The notes: generated from the letters alone by a model not told the origin. DNA of 64,000 nt from Oncomelania hupensis (GCA_036898135.1 CM072525.1:57298049-57362048); one strand, 5' to 3'. Shown: positions 29,562 to 42,164, counted from the first letter of the stretch. A program made the numbers and translations.

Positions 29562-30026
29562 TCATTGCAGGCGATCAGATACACGCAGAGCACGTGCAAA
29601 TGCAGCGGGTTCTGTAATTAAGTCGACTGTTGATAGTTGCAACCCGCTATCTGTTTGATGCATAGGCCTTCCTTGTATGGTTGTCGTTGTCGAAAAATGG
29701 ACTTGCTGAATAAAAAGCACTGTCATTTGCGTTGAGTCTTGTTTCTTCGTGATTATTCCATTCTTTATTCTATGTCTTCTCTCTCCCGCTCTGCGTCTGT
29801 CTCTCATCAACTGACTTGGGCTTTTGCGCTTGTAAGTTCCGCAGTAGATGTTGCGGTTGTCGTTGATGGTGTTGCAGTCGTTGCAGTCAGTGGTAATGTT
29901 GACGAATCTGAAGATCAGTATGGTGCTACTGTTACTACCAACCAGTCGATAAGATGACAATTTCTTCAGGCTAAGCGTTGTATCCAATACTTGCTGTACC
30001 TCTGCTGGTAAACCAGCGGTAGGCAT
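29562..30026 (-). CDS. Unassigned intact 154-aa ORF (RKSPSQ-type)
   Basis: ATG 30,026 (MPTAGLPAEVQQVLDTTLSL) to TGA 29,562, without introns. After a hydrophilic N-terminus comes a short alternating segment (SSTILIFRFVNIT), a small Cys pair (CNDC), and the basic stretch YKRKSPSQLMRDRRRAGERR. The basic motif with KSPSQ and RRRR resembles repeated, uncharacterised single-exon proteins I associate with invertebrate genomes rich in mobile DNA; that is recollection, not a search. It sits on the same strand as the surrounding globin gene, inside its intron and next to a (GA)n tract. It may be a retrocopy or a mobile-element gene. No catalytic motif is recognised. Confidence 0.45.
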   Translation of the reverse strand: MPTAGLPAEVQQVLDTTLSLKKLSSYRLVGSNSSTILIFRFVNITTDCNDCNTINDNRNIYCGTYKRKSPSQLMRDRRRAGERRHRIKNGIITKKQDSTQMTVLFIQQVHFSTTTTIQGRPMHQTDSGLQLSTVDLITEPAAFARALRVSDRLQ

Positions 30027-30170
30027 TGTACTGTAGGCAGTCAGAGCTTTTTCACCGCACGTCTGTACTCATCTGTGCACGCCCGCGGCGTGCGTACCGT
30101 TTCCAATCCGAAAGCCAGCGAGCGTTGGCGTGCGCCCGCCTTAGACAACGGGCCCCTGCTGATATGCCCT

Positions 30171-30171
<1 letters not shown>

Positions 30172-30237
<66 letters not shown>
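30172..30237. repeat. (GA)n microsatellite
   Basis: About 32 GA dinucleotides, uninterrupted. Confidence 0.95.
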
Positions 30238-30240
<3 letters not shown>

Positions 30241-30302
30241 ACATCAGTTTATAAGACTAATATATAGTTATTAATATATAATAGTATTCAGACTGTTTCC
30301 AT

Positions 30303-32555
30303 TCTATCCTATCCCGTAACTCGTTGAGGCACCACAGATGATCGTTTAACCAGCGTACTCCATCTTTTTCTGTCCTCAGCAAACCTCATGGCTTCGCTCA
30401 GTGTCAAGCCAGTCCATTCTCGACTGTGGTCCTCCCACCTCTTTTTCTGTTTTCCTCTTCTTCTGCCTCCTTGCACCGTGCCTTCCAGGATGGTCTTTGC
30501 AAGGCCAGATGGTCTGGTGACGTGGCATATTATCGGAGTTTCCGTTTCATCACCACTGTGAGCAGGTCAATTCAATTCAATTCAATTTATTTAAAGTCTG
30601 TTAAAAAATTATGTGATTTTAGACTATAAAACAAAGAAATAAAATAATATAAATGAAATGGTGGAAAAAGAAAATACTAACAAATAAATCATAATAAAGC
30701 GAGCGTTGTGGCCAAGTGGGCTAAGGCGGGACTAACTTGCCTTGTCCACAGGCCAGAAACCAATGGCGCCTGACAGGTGTGGGTTCGATCCTGCATCGGG
30801 GCGTTATGTTTCTCCGAATATTATTTACTTTCGACTCGGGCAACGTCTCGGTGGTTTTCTCCGGGTACTCCGGTTTGCTCCCCCAGCAAAAATTTCAAAA
30901 AAATTTCAAAATTTAAAGAATTTCTAAATTTTAAAAATCACAACTAATGTTAGGTAGGTTGGGTTTGGGCGCGCCACAGGCTGTGACTACGCCTTCCACA
31001 GGGGAGGCGGCCCAGAATAAAGCATTAAAATCTAAAAACAAATCTCAAAATCTAATGAGAAAAAGAAACAAAATTGAGCAGGTCATCGTGTTGTACAATG
31101 GTTTGTATGATGGTCTGTTGGACTTCGTCATTGGTGATGTGCTGAGTATAGGCTATGCCCAGAAGTCTTCTGTAGCACCTCATCTTCATGCTTTGTATTC
31201 TTCGTTGTAGATCTGCTGTGAGGGTCCATGTTTCGCAAGCGTATAGGAAGATGGAGATGACAAGGGAGCGCAGCAGCCTTATCTTGGAATGAAGACTGAT
31301 GGTCATGTCTTTCCAAGTCATCCTTGTCAGGGCAGCAGTTGTTTGTGAGATCCTGGAGTGGACTTCCTGTCTGGACCCATTTTCTGATACAATGGCTCCT
31401 AAATATTTGAAGCTATGCACTGTGTTGAGGGATTGGCCTTGGAATTGATGTCCGTGTTGATGCCATTAATGTTGTTGGTGCTGTTGGTCATCATTTTGGT
31501 CAGCAAGAAGGCCTACCAGACTGTGAAGCGGCTGACAAGTGTTAAACAGCCCAATGTCTCCACGATCCATAGCAAGTATGGCATATGCCTTACAGAAGAA
31601 CAAGAAGTCTTTGATAGATGGACAGAATACTGCTCTGATCTTTAAAACCGCACACTAAACAGAGACCCATCAGTTCTAGCATGTCCCCAGAACAGAGAAG
31701 AAGAAGAAATCCTCCCAATTCTCCGAGAAGAAGTTGAGGCAGCAGTGCAATCGCTGAAGAAGGGTAAGTCAGCGGGAGTGGACGTCATACCCGCGGAATT
31801 GCTTCAAGCAGGAGGAGAAGCGGTGATTGACGCCCTCACCATTATCTGTAACTGCTAACAAGATCTGGCAGACTGGGGAATGGCCTACATCATGGACACA
31901 GTCGCTTATCATCACTCTTCACAAAAAGGGTAACCTTCAGGCATGTGAAAATCACCGCACCATCAGCCATCCCAACAAGATCATGCTGTAAATAATACTC
32001 GACAGGTTGAAATCCCAAGCCTAACAAATCATAGCTGAAGAACAAGCAGGATTCAGGGTAGGACGAAGTACCTCTTAACAGATTTTTAACCTCACAATAA
32101 TCTGCGAGAAATACCTACAGCACCATCAACATTTTTATCATGTGTTTTAAGACTTCAAGAAAGCGTTTGACTGAGTCTGACATGCAACTCTGTGGGCAAC
32201 CATGAGAGCGTACAACATTAGCCCTAAAATTATTGAAGTCATCAAGAGGTTACCAGTGCAGTCCTCCACAAAAGTGCCATCGGAAACTGGTTTAGAACAA
32301 CAATCGGTGTGCGTCAAGAATGTCTACTCTCTCAACACTCTTCAACATTTTCTTGGAGCGCATCATGTCAGATGCCCTTGCAGATCGCGAAGGCACAGTC
32401 AGCTTAGAGGTTAGAGCAATCTCCAACCTCCATTTTGCGGATGACATTGATGGACTGCCTGGCGAGGAACAAGAACTTGAACAGCTGATTCAGAGGCTTG
32501 ACACTACTTCCAGAGCCTATGGAATGGAAATAAGTACAGAGAAAACCAAAATGAT
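30303..32555 (-). mobile_element. RTE-like LINE copy with twin-priming inversion and SINE insertion
   Basis: The 3' part is on the minus strand (30,303-31,500, interrupted by a SINE at 30,570-31,074). The adjoining 5' part is on the plus strand (31,501-32,555). Both parts end at the same LINE point: ACCAAAATGAT occurs at the end of the plus part (32,545-32,555) and at the start of the minus part (complement at 31,490-31,500). That is the signature of twin priming, with an 11-bp overlap at the inversion point. The plus part encodes the RT from KKAYQTVKRL through FADDIDGLPGEEQ to AYGMEISTEKTKM, with stops and frameshifts; the minus part encodes the C-terminus. Confidence 0.85.
30570..31074 (+). 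mobile_element. tRNA-derived SINE with 11-bp TSD
   Basis: TGAGCAGGTCA flanks it on both sides (30,559-30,569 and 31,075-31,085) and splits the LINE at that site. From about 30,699 the sequence is tRNA-like, with A box TGGCCAAGTGG and B box GGTTCGATCC about 60 bp further on, as in a Leu/Ser tRNA with a long variable arm. A body and an A-rich 3' end follow. The first 130 bp (ATTCA)n... look like an inverted LINE/SINE tail, so the insertion is composite or internally inverted. Confidence 0.8.
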
Positions 32556-32965
32556 AAAGAAAGATGGTGAATATTTCTTTGGAGTTTTGTTTAGATTTGT
32601 TGCGCTCGATATTTTGGTATTGGTGTTGAGGTACAGACGGTAACGAATGAATAACCGTGTGTGTAAAAAATTTTGTAGTGGATAACGTTTATTTGGATTA
32701 GAACGGTAAACGAAATGTAAATAGGGTTTGATATTTTTTTTTATTAAGTTGATGATTTGTTAGATAACAAGATGTTCAGATCCGCTGTTTGTTATGTGAC
32801 AGGATGGGCTTATTTACTTTCTGTTTACTATACAGAGTTGGAGCTTTCTGATTACTCCTTGGCGGTGGATACGCCTGCTGATTCTTCATCAAGGACTATT
32901 CGACTATTTCTCATCATTCTTTTCGTTTTAAGATATATATTTTGTATATATATACTGTTGTATCG
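32556..32965. other. Intron sequence, no feature recognised
   Basis: AT-rich; no motif beyond short ORFs without supporting signal. Confidence 0.5.
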
Positions 32966-33240
32966 TCGATTTATGCTTGGTGTCAGTTTGGACTATTTTA
33001 CTTTAAGTGTCGTTGATTTATGCTGGGTGTCAGTTTGGACTATTTTACTTTAAGTGTCGTTGATTTATGCTGGGTGTCAGTTTGGACTATTTTACTTTAA
33101 GTGTCGTTGATTTATGCTGGGTGTCAGTTTGGACTATTTTACTTTAAGTGTCGTTGATTAATGCTGGGTGTCAGTTTGGACTATTTTACTTTAAGTGTCG
33201 TTGATTTATGCTGGGTGTCAGTTTGGACTATTTCACTTTT
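32966..33240. repeat. 47-bp minisatellite, about six copies
   Basis: Tandem 47-bp units beginning TGTCGTTGATTTATGCTGGG. The copies are nearly identical except the first and last. Confidence 0.9.
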
Positions 33241-34170
33241 AAAATGGCTATTATTAATCAGCTTATATTGGAATGCTGCGCACTCTGATTTAAAAAAATA
33301 AAATTAGTGAATCTTTATGAAGTAACAAAATCAAGTTAACTACTTTAGTACTTATATATTTTTGTGTGCGTCTTTCTACAAATCTGTTAACATTTTTTAT
33401 GTACCTTTTGAGACAGTCTTTAATGCATATACATGTGTGTGTGTGTGTGTGTGCATATGTGTGTATTCAAATCACATATATGGAGGTTCATTATCGTGTT
33501 AGCACGGAATGTACTAGGTCTGTGAGAAACTGTTGGAAGCGCATGAAGACAACATTTATTTTTATTGGTGTGTTTTATTCTGGATTTTTGTGGTGTTGTG
33601 GGATTGTAGGGAAAAGGTAAGATCTAGGAGTGGACCGAATTAATATTCTGATTATTATGTTTGTTACTTGTTTTCTTTTTGTTTGGTTTGATTAAAACTT
33701 TTTAGTTACATTTTATATATCTGTTTTAGTGTTAGACTAAATAGGAAGAGGGGTGTTTGATTCGCACATACACGTGACCACACGCCGTTTTGACGAGCAA
33801 GTCACAAACACGCTGAATACGCACACATAACATACAGCGACACCAAAGTATCGTGACACACTGTGCTTGCATCAACTAGAAGGGCAAAGCCCATATGACT
33901 AGCATGTTCATTATCAAACGTGTAATATTCTACATGATAATAAATTCCCAGAAAAACTGAAACGGTGGCATTAAAATGCAAAGCAATACTAAATGTTCTC
34001 GCAATGATCTTGACCGTTACCTATGGTCAGAATGAACACTATTGTACGATCAAATAAACTACAGCAAAGTTGCATTATCCACAAAAGTTACTTTGGGATG
34101 ACCTTGACCTTCAATGACCTTGACCTTAACATGACCTCTGATGCTCACGCATGATCAAATAACTTAATGT
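33241..34170. other. Intron sequence with TGACCTTGACC motifs
   Basis: Contains a short (GT)n at 33,433-33,452 and, at 34,010-34,135, several TGACCTTGACCTT motifs. No coding region recognised. Confidence 0.5.
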
Positions 34171-34183
34171 TGATTGATGCCTA

Positions 34184-35285
34184 TCCTATCCTATCCTATC
34201 CTGTCCCGTAACCCTGAGGTCGTAGGGGCACCACAGATGATCGTTTAACCAGCATACTCCATCTTTCTCTGTCCTCAGCAGCCCTGATGGCTTCGCTCAG
34301 TGTCAAACCAGCCCATTCTCGAATGTTGTCCTGCCACCTCTTTTTCGGTCTCCCACTTCTTCTACCTCCTTGCACTGTGCCTTGCAGAATAGTCTTTGCA
34401 AGGCCTGATGATCTGGTGACGTGGCCATTCCATTGGAGTTTCCGTTTCTTCACCACTGTGAGCAGGTCATCGTGCGGTCCAATGGCTTGTGTGATGGTCT
34501 GTCGGACTTCATCGTTGGTGATGTGTTGGGTATAGGAAATGCCCAGAAGTCTTCTGTAGCATCTCATCTCCATGCTTTGTATTCTTCGTTGGAGATCTGC
34601 TGTGAGGTTCCATGCTTCGCAAGCGTATAGGAAGATGGAGATGACAAGGGAGCGCAGCAGTCTTACTTTGGAATGTAGACTGATGGTCCTGTCTTTCCAA
34701 ATGGACTTCAACCTTGTCAGGGCAGCAGTTGTTTGTGCGATCCTGGAGAGAACTTCCTGTCGGGACCCATTGTCTGATACAATGGCTCCTAAATATTTGA
34801 AGCTATGCACTGTGTTGAGGGATTGGCCTTGGACTTTGATGTCCGTGTTGATGCCATTGGTGTTGTTGGTCATCATTTTGGTCTTCTCTGCGCTTATTTC
34901 CATTCCGTAAGCTCTGGAGGTGGTGTCAAGCCTCTGTACCAGCTGCTCAAGTTCTTGTTCCTCTCCAGCCAATCCATCAATGCCATCCGCAAAACGAAGA
35001 TTGGAGATTGCTCTACCGCCTATGCTGACTGTGCCTTCATGATCTGCAAGAGCATCTGACATGATGCGCTCTAGGAAGATGTTGAAGAGTGTTGGAGAGA
35101 GTAGGCATCCTTGACGCACACCGATTGTTGTTCTGAACCAGTTCCCGATGGCGCTGTTGTGGAGGACTGCACTGGTAGCCTTGTCATACAGGCTTTTGAT
35201 GACTTCAATGATTTTAGGGCTGATGTTGTACACTTTCATTGTTGCCCATAGAGCTGTTCTGTTTTTGGTCATGAATGGGCAACAA
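34184..35285 (-). mobile_element. RTE-like LINE copy F, 5'-truncated, 13-bp TSD
   Basis: A perfect TGATTGATGCCTA lies at 34,171-34,183 and 35,286-35,298. The tail (TCCTA)n at 34,184 lies next to the 3' end. At the 5' end, 35,235-35,250 and 35,273-35,288 are inverted repeats of each other (TCATTGTTGCCC / GGGCAACAATGA), a small foldback made during or after insertion. Confidence 0.92.
34196..35272 (-). pseudogene. Open RT fragment of LINE copy F with FADD mutated to FADG
   Basis: 358 codons remain open on the minus strand, covering the RT from ALWATMKVYNISPKIIEV through RQGCLLSPTLFNIFLERIM to the C-terminal SLVISIFLYACEAWNL, TNDEVRQTIT and GRRSGRPKKRW segments. The catalytic box reads FADG where copies D and G have FADD, replacing a metal-binding aspartate. 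The N-terminal RT motifs and endonuclease are missing by 5' truncation. The long open frame suggests a fairly recent insertion, but the protein would be inactive. Confidence 0.85.
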
Positions 35286-35298
35286 TGATTGATGCCTA

Positions 35299-35817
35299 CT
35301 ATGGATCAATTCTAGCCTTTCCACTGTACAATAATCAAATTTTTCATGATTTTGTAAGGCCTAAAATGAGCTTGACCTTCAAGATCAAAACAAAAACAGA
35401 ACAAATATGAAAGATCAATCTATTATCTCTAAATACAACACGCTTGGACTTTTTATCTCTCATAGTTTGGGGTCAAGGTCTCTTCAAAGTACCCATTTGA
35501 AATAACTTTGGACACTTCCAATGACCTTGACCTTGGAGCAAGATTAAGAAAAATATGCATTGCATGTGCCTCATTAATATCTATCATGCAGCCAAAAATC
35601 ATAAGTTCAATATCAGAAACTAAGGAAAACATTTGCGAACCCTGACCTTGACCTTGAAGTGAAGTCATTCATTCGCTGATCATTTTTGAGATCATCCTAC
35701 CAAGTTTGGTTGTGATATACAAAATAGGCTTCGAGTACTTCGCCACTTTGGCACAGACGGAGGGACAGACAATTTTTTTTTTTTTACAAATTATCATTTT
35801 TGGACTATTTAAGATTC
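35299..35817. promoter_or_regulatory. Cluster of TCAAGGTCA-like sites in globin intron
   Basis: TGACCTTGACCTT or close variants occur at about 35,372, 35,521 and 35,641, besides those near 34,097-34,130. TGACCTTGA is the complement of the NR5A/ERR-type response element. The flanking text (TTTGGTTGTGATATAC, CAGACGGAGGGACAGAC) resembles a dispersed invertebrate repeat, so the cluster may be repeat-derived. Confidence 0.35.
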
Positions 35818-35983
35818 ATTTCGCACTTGGCTCGGAAGCGTCCGCTGGACCTAAAGCAACAACCATGTAATGTAATGTAATGTAATGTAATGTAACGTAA
35901 CGTAATGTAACGTAATGTAACGTAACGTAATGTAATGTTATGTAACGTAATGTAACGTAACGTAATGTAATGTAATGTAATGC
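35818..35983 (+). mobile_element. R1 3'-end fragment with (TGTAA)n tail
   Basis: About 45 bp of the R1 terminus (GGCTCGGAAGCGTCCGCTGG...) is followed by a 120-bp array of TGTAA/CGTAA pentamers, the expanded tail. Confidence 0.75.
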
Positions 35984-36145
35984 ACAGATTGTTAAAAAGA
36001 AGTATGGGGATAGGGGTTGTTTTGGGTGAACACTGACATTGCTATTCCGGATTCCGGCATTGTCACATGCCACCGTGGTAACAGCAACAATCGCAAATAG
36101 CAACTCTTATACAGAAGAAAAACGCAACCCAAGCACGTGCATTAC

Positions 36146-36340
36146 CTTTTCCACAGTGAATGAGATTCTCTGAGAGTGACCCGAAGCCAGAGAATCGTTG
36201 GTGAGACGTAGGTCGTAGCCAGCAGCTTTCTGGAACCAGGTACTGATCGCGGGGAAGTCTCGCAGTAGATGTTTGAACATGTCCGTGCAGATTGGATGTA
36301 GTTCACTCTGCATGAACACCCATGACGCCTTCAGCACTAC
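36146..36340 (-). CDS. Globin gene, penultimate exon (helices A-E)
   Basis: 65 codons between acceptor TTTACTTGTAG| (intron end 36,341) and donor |GTAATG (intron start 36,145), phase 0 at both ends. It encodes VVLKASWVFMQSELHPICT, then DMFKHLLRDFPAISTWFQ with the conserved Phe of the CD corner, and GHSQRISFTVEK, in which His is the distal E7 residue. Joined to the previous exon it completes the A-helix LSDTDL-VVLKASW; joined to the last exon it gives the E-F segment. The domain layout is that of an intact globin fold with both haem-pocket histidines present. Confidence 0.85.
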
Positions 36341-36695
36341 CTACAAGTAAAGTCATCGGTCTTACAGAGCGCACTTATACCTCAAACAGCGGCTCAAACA
36401 AAGTGCTGTAAAAAAATCAGGTTCTAACTCTAATCGCCCAAGACGTGACTTTGCAGCATCCCGCGAGCGCTCTGAACAACAGCCCCCACCCCCCAAACCC
36501 CCCGCTACAATGATCGGGTTCTTTGTCATATCGCCTCAGAGGGAAGTCAAACGCCATAAAAGATCATTACGAAAGTCGACTCATGTGACAACAATTTGTC
36601 ACAGTCTGTAATGGACACCGGGAGTCCAGAACTACTAGAGTAGTAGAATTTCAGGCAGACTATGGAGTATTATTAGGCATTTTAAAGGCTGTTAC
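36341..36695 (-). other. Globin intron of 355 bp
   Basis: Donor TTG|GTAACA, acceptor TTACTTGTAG|. It carries a degenerate piece of the SINE S2 body at about 36,418-36,470 and a C-rich stretch near 36,483-36,503. Confidence 0.7.
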
Positions 36696-36861
36696 CAAGT
36701 CGGTATCGCTGAGTTCTGGTTTCTCTGCAGGTAGCCCTTTGGCGATGTGAGGTGGGAGTAGTTTACAACCCGGGTCAAGCGCAGCTTTGAACTTGAAGGC
36801 TGCCTCCCCCACCACCTCCCCTACCACTTGGCTATCCAAATACTTCCTGGCTTTTGGAGAC
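36696..36861 (-). CDS. Globin gene, upstream exon with N-terminal extension
   Basis: 166 bp: one base completing a codon, then 55 codons from SPKARKYLDSQVVG to PELSDTDL, ending at donor GACTTG|GTAACA. The acceptor is GGGTGTGCAG|G. The last residues supply the start of helix A of the globin fold. The preceding about 45 residues (EVVGEAAFKFKAALDPGC...LPAEKP) form an N-terminal extension not found in vertebrate myoglobin or neuroglobin. Because the exon starts mid-codon, at least one more coding exon lies upstream; I could not place it. The extension could be a linker from another globin domain or a separate module. Confidence 0.7.
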
Positions 36862-37780
36862 CTGCACACCCACATGCACGCGCACTCAGTGCAGTGGTCA
36901 AGGGTAATGGGCACATGACACGTTACGCAGTGCGCAACTGAAAGGACCGATTGCTAAGATCTCAATTTCTCACCACACCTACAACGTCTTGTACCGTAAC
37001 GCATATAAAGGCAGATTGTACATAACGATTGGAGATGGACTATCTATTTGGTTCTTCTTTTCTCTGTGATGTGCAACTCGACAATTCGATTAGGGTTTGG
37101 GTTAGGACTATAGGGTTTGCAAACCCAGTGAAATATATATTATTTTCGTACATTTTTAGTGGACTAAACGCGTTTGACGAACATGGGGTGCTGAAAATAA
37201 CGACTGCCGAGAGACACGTTTGGAACGACGGTCAATAATTAAGATACAAACATGCACATCCCAAAACACCCTCCCATCACATCGTCCCAAAAGCGAAGGA
37301 AGATGACTTGAAGTCTGCGAAGGTCTCCAGAGAAGCACTGGCTGGAGAGGTCTGTGGAAGGCATCAGAAGATAAGCCGACGCCCGCCACGTCGGTAAAGA
37401 ACTCTAGTAACACGATGTGCCGCTGTCTCAACGTAGCAGCGAACAAAAACAACCCTTTTCCAATTGACGAGCTTGCAATATCGTGAAATCTTTTATATTC
37501 CTGGTTGTCTCCATCTTGACAAAGCAGAAGACAGGACGTCATTGCTAATTGTTTTTACGTGGACAAGTGACGTCATTAATTTGCGCGCGCTTTTCAGCGT
37601 TACGTGTGTGTGTGTGTGTGTGTGTGTGGGTGTGTAGGGGTGTGTGTGTGTGTTTGTGTGTGTTCTGATGGAGTCGGACAATCGACTATGTGAGGAAAAT
37701 CTGTCACCATCGATAATGTAACCTAAATTGTCATGCACATCCTGTTGTAGGCCTACCTGCTATAGTCCAATACAACACAT
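36862..37780 (-). other. Region upstream of the visible globin exons
   Basis: The 5' exon(s) and promoter should lie here or beyond the window's visible signals. A minus-strand frame from 37,542 (MTSCLLLCQDG) and another ATG at 37,514 (METTRNIKDF) are candidates, neither with a convincing donor. A palindromic TGACGTCA (CRE-type) is at 37,568-37,575, followed upstream by (GT)n at about 37,604-37,665. Confidence 0.3.
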
Positions 37781-37784
37781 CTTG

Positions 37785-37862
37785 TATTGAAAATCGTTCT
37801 TATATAGCGCTTTTCCAGCTTAAGAGCTGCTCAAGGCGCTGGTCGATACAGGATCTAACCAA
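37785..37862 (-). mobile_element. SINE S2, 3'-end fragment
   Basis: Matches the 3' end of the S2 copies at 49.1 and 58.6 kb (AGCTGCTCAAGGCGCTGG and TATATAGCGC on the plus strand). It is 5'-truncated. Confidence 0.75.
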
Positions 37863-38254
37863 AGATTATGGGAAGGAAAGATGTGGATTTCAAATTTAGA
37901 TCTGAGGAAAAAAACAATAGGGAAAAGACCAAATTCTGGGGGGGAGCGGGGGAGGAGGGGGTGTCATATTAGGAGCATGTTTGTCGATTTGTCCATCGTT
38001 TTGCCCATTCTTAATTGCACTTATTATTTACACAAATAATTATACGGAATAAAATGTTAACGGCACAATTTGATGTTTAGCATTAGGATTACAGTTAGTT
38101 AGAATTTAGCTTAGGGTTACGGCTAGTGTTAGGGTTAACTATAACCATAGGCCTACACTAGACCTATTTTCATCAGCAGATTTTCGGCATTTTTACCCTC
38201 AAAAAAAGAGTTATGCCCCTTTTCTCTGAATGTCTATAATTCAAAATGGCTTGT
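37863..38254. other. No gene recognised
   Basis: AT-rich, with scattered TTAGGGTTA words near 38,105-38,140. Confidence 0.5.
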
Positions 38255-38265
38255 GGCCGCAAGAA

Positions 38266-38498
38266 TGAATGAACATTGAGGTTTAACGTCTACACCCACC
38301 ATTGGCGATATGGCAGACGGGGATAACCATCCCAGGGAAAGAGGGGTAGGGACCTGAATCAACACTGAACCACCAAAGCAATCATACTGCTAAAATGGAC
38401 AGTGAAAATGGCCACATTTTATATCGCCCACCACGGGATTCGAACCTGGGTCATCGGTGTGCCAGGCGAACGCTCTACCAATTGAGCTACGGCGGTGG
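38266..38498 (-). mobile_element. tRNA-derived SINE with 11-bp TSD
   Basis: GGCCGCAAGAA flanks it perfectly (38,255-38,265 and 38,499-38,509). On the minus strand it begins with a tRNA-like head: A box TAGCTCAATTGGTAGAGC, B box GGTTCGAATCC. The tRNA cloverleaf itself no longer pairs fully. A body of about 150 bp ends in (ATTC)n. The box elements could still direct Pol III transcription. Confidence 0.88.
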
Positions 38499-38509
38499 GG
38501 CCGCAAGAA

Positions 38510-39185
38510 GGAAGGTGATAGAAGTAAACAAGGAGGAACCCATTGTACAGCCTTCGGGGGCAAGAATTCCCGCAACAAGTCATCCTGCAAAGGAAACTCG
38601 TTTTTCCGCTTCCCCAAACATGAGAAAACTAAAAGTCAGTCAATAAATGTGTCTTGTTGGTATTTCAAATGCCGTTTCAACAGTATCGAGTGTTTCCGAT
38701 TCCTGCTTCTAACTGGATTAGTGTTCGGGTTAGAAACAAATCGGGTACAAACAAGAATCAGTACGAAACCATCCGGATTCATCATGATCATCACATGTTG
38801 AAAGAGTTATAAAATTATGCAAAATGGGCTACATTTGTTTTACTGCAGAAATTCAGTATCCATCAAGATGAAATTAAATTTATATTACTTCTAGGAGTAT
38901 TAAAAAGCGTTACATTTCAATTTTCATTAAATCCCTGATTTTGTTACCTTGTATGTTTACTAAACCTGGGACATCAATTCCAAAAGAACGAACAAAAAAG
39001 CATATTTTTTGCTTTGCTGTGACCTAAATTTAAATTCCACATCTTTTCTTCCCAGAATCTTTGAGTGGATCCACAATTGCCTTTAAAAAGTGAGTGTGAG
39101 ATTGTTATTCAGATTAATATATACCCTCTGTCTATCTCCTTTCATTTCCCAAGCGAGTCTTGCCTGCAGAGAATGGACAACAGTC
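38510..39185. other. No gene recognised
   Basis: AT-rich DNA. The frames here lack supporting motifs. Confidence 0.5.
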
Positions 39186-39968
39186 AGTCATAGAGGGTGC
39201 AGCGAGTCTTGCCTGCAGAGAATGGACTACAATCAGTCATAGAGGGTGACGGCGTGGGAGGAAGAGGTAGGAAGACGCTATAGCAGTATAAAGCACTATA
39301 GCAGTATAAAGCACTATAGCAGTCAGTCTTAGAGGGTGACGGCGTGGGAGGAAGAGGTAGGAAGACGCTATAGCAGTATAAAGCACTATAGCAGTATAAA
39401 GCACTATAGCAGTATAAAGCACTATAGCAGTATAAACCACTATAGCAGTCAGTCATAGAGGGTAACGGCGTGGGAGGAAGAGGTAGGAAGACGCTATAGC
39501 AGTATAAAGCACTATAGCAGTATAAAGCACTATAGCAGTATAAACCACTATAGCAGTCAGTCATAGAGGGTGACGGCGTGGGAGGAAGAGGTAGGAAGAC
39601 GCTATAGCAGTATAAAGCACTATAGCAGTATAAACCACTATAGCAGTATAAACCACTATAGCAGTATAAACCACTATAGCAGTCAGTCTTAGAGGGTGAC
39701 GGCGTGGGAGGAAGAGGTAGGAAGACGCTATAGCAGTATAAAGCGCTATAGCAGTATAAAGCACTATAGCAGTATAAAGCACTATAGCAGTATAAAGCAC
39801 TATAGCAGTCAGTCATAGAGGGTGACGGCGTGGGAGGAAGAGGTAGGAAGACGCTATAGCAGTATAAAGCACTATAGCAGTATAAAGCACTATAGCAGTA
39901 TAAAGCACTATAGCAGTATAAAACACTATAGCAGTATAAACCACTATAGCAGTATAAACCACAATAGC
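39186..39968. repeat. Higher-order minisatellite: 18-bp units in about 46-bp framed blocks
   Basis: Runs of an 18-bp unit (CTATAGCAGTATAAAGCA) of three to seven copies are separated by a conserved spacer of about 46 bp containing GAGGGTGACGGCGTGGG. Spacer starts are near 39,238, 39,331, 39,459, 39,565, 39,692 and 39,818. The unit variants AAAGC and AAACC are grouped within blocks. The 210-codon frame across it is a repeat artefact. Confidence 0.9.
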
Positions 39969-39982
39969 AATCTCCTCGGGAA

Positions 39983-42164
<2,182 letters not shown>

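Larger units (their letters stand above)
26737..36145 (-). other. 9.4-kb globin intron filled with repeats
   Basis: Donor AAG|GTAATG at 36,146/36,145, acceptor TTTTATGCAG| at 26,737. Inside are LINE copies B, C, F, a twin-primed LINE, a tRNA-derived SINE, 39-bp and 47-bp satellites, an ORF (29,562-30,026) and TGACCTTGACCTT motifs. The intron lies in helix E. Confidence 0.8.

Noticed and set aside
37156..37542. 128-codon ORF as the first globin exon
   Set aside because: No donor in the required phase could be identified, and the translation has no recognisable pattern. It is mentioned only as a candidate region.
38410..38498. Functional tRNA gene on the minus strand
   Set aside because: A and B boxes are present but the stems do not pair, and the sequence is the head of a SINE with its own target duplication.
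39184..39816. 210-codon Tyr/Ser/Cys-rich ORF
   Set aside because: Artefact of the 18-bp higher-order array; all frames of such arrays tend to be open.
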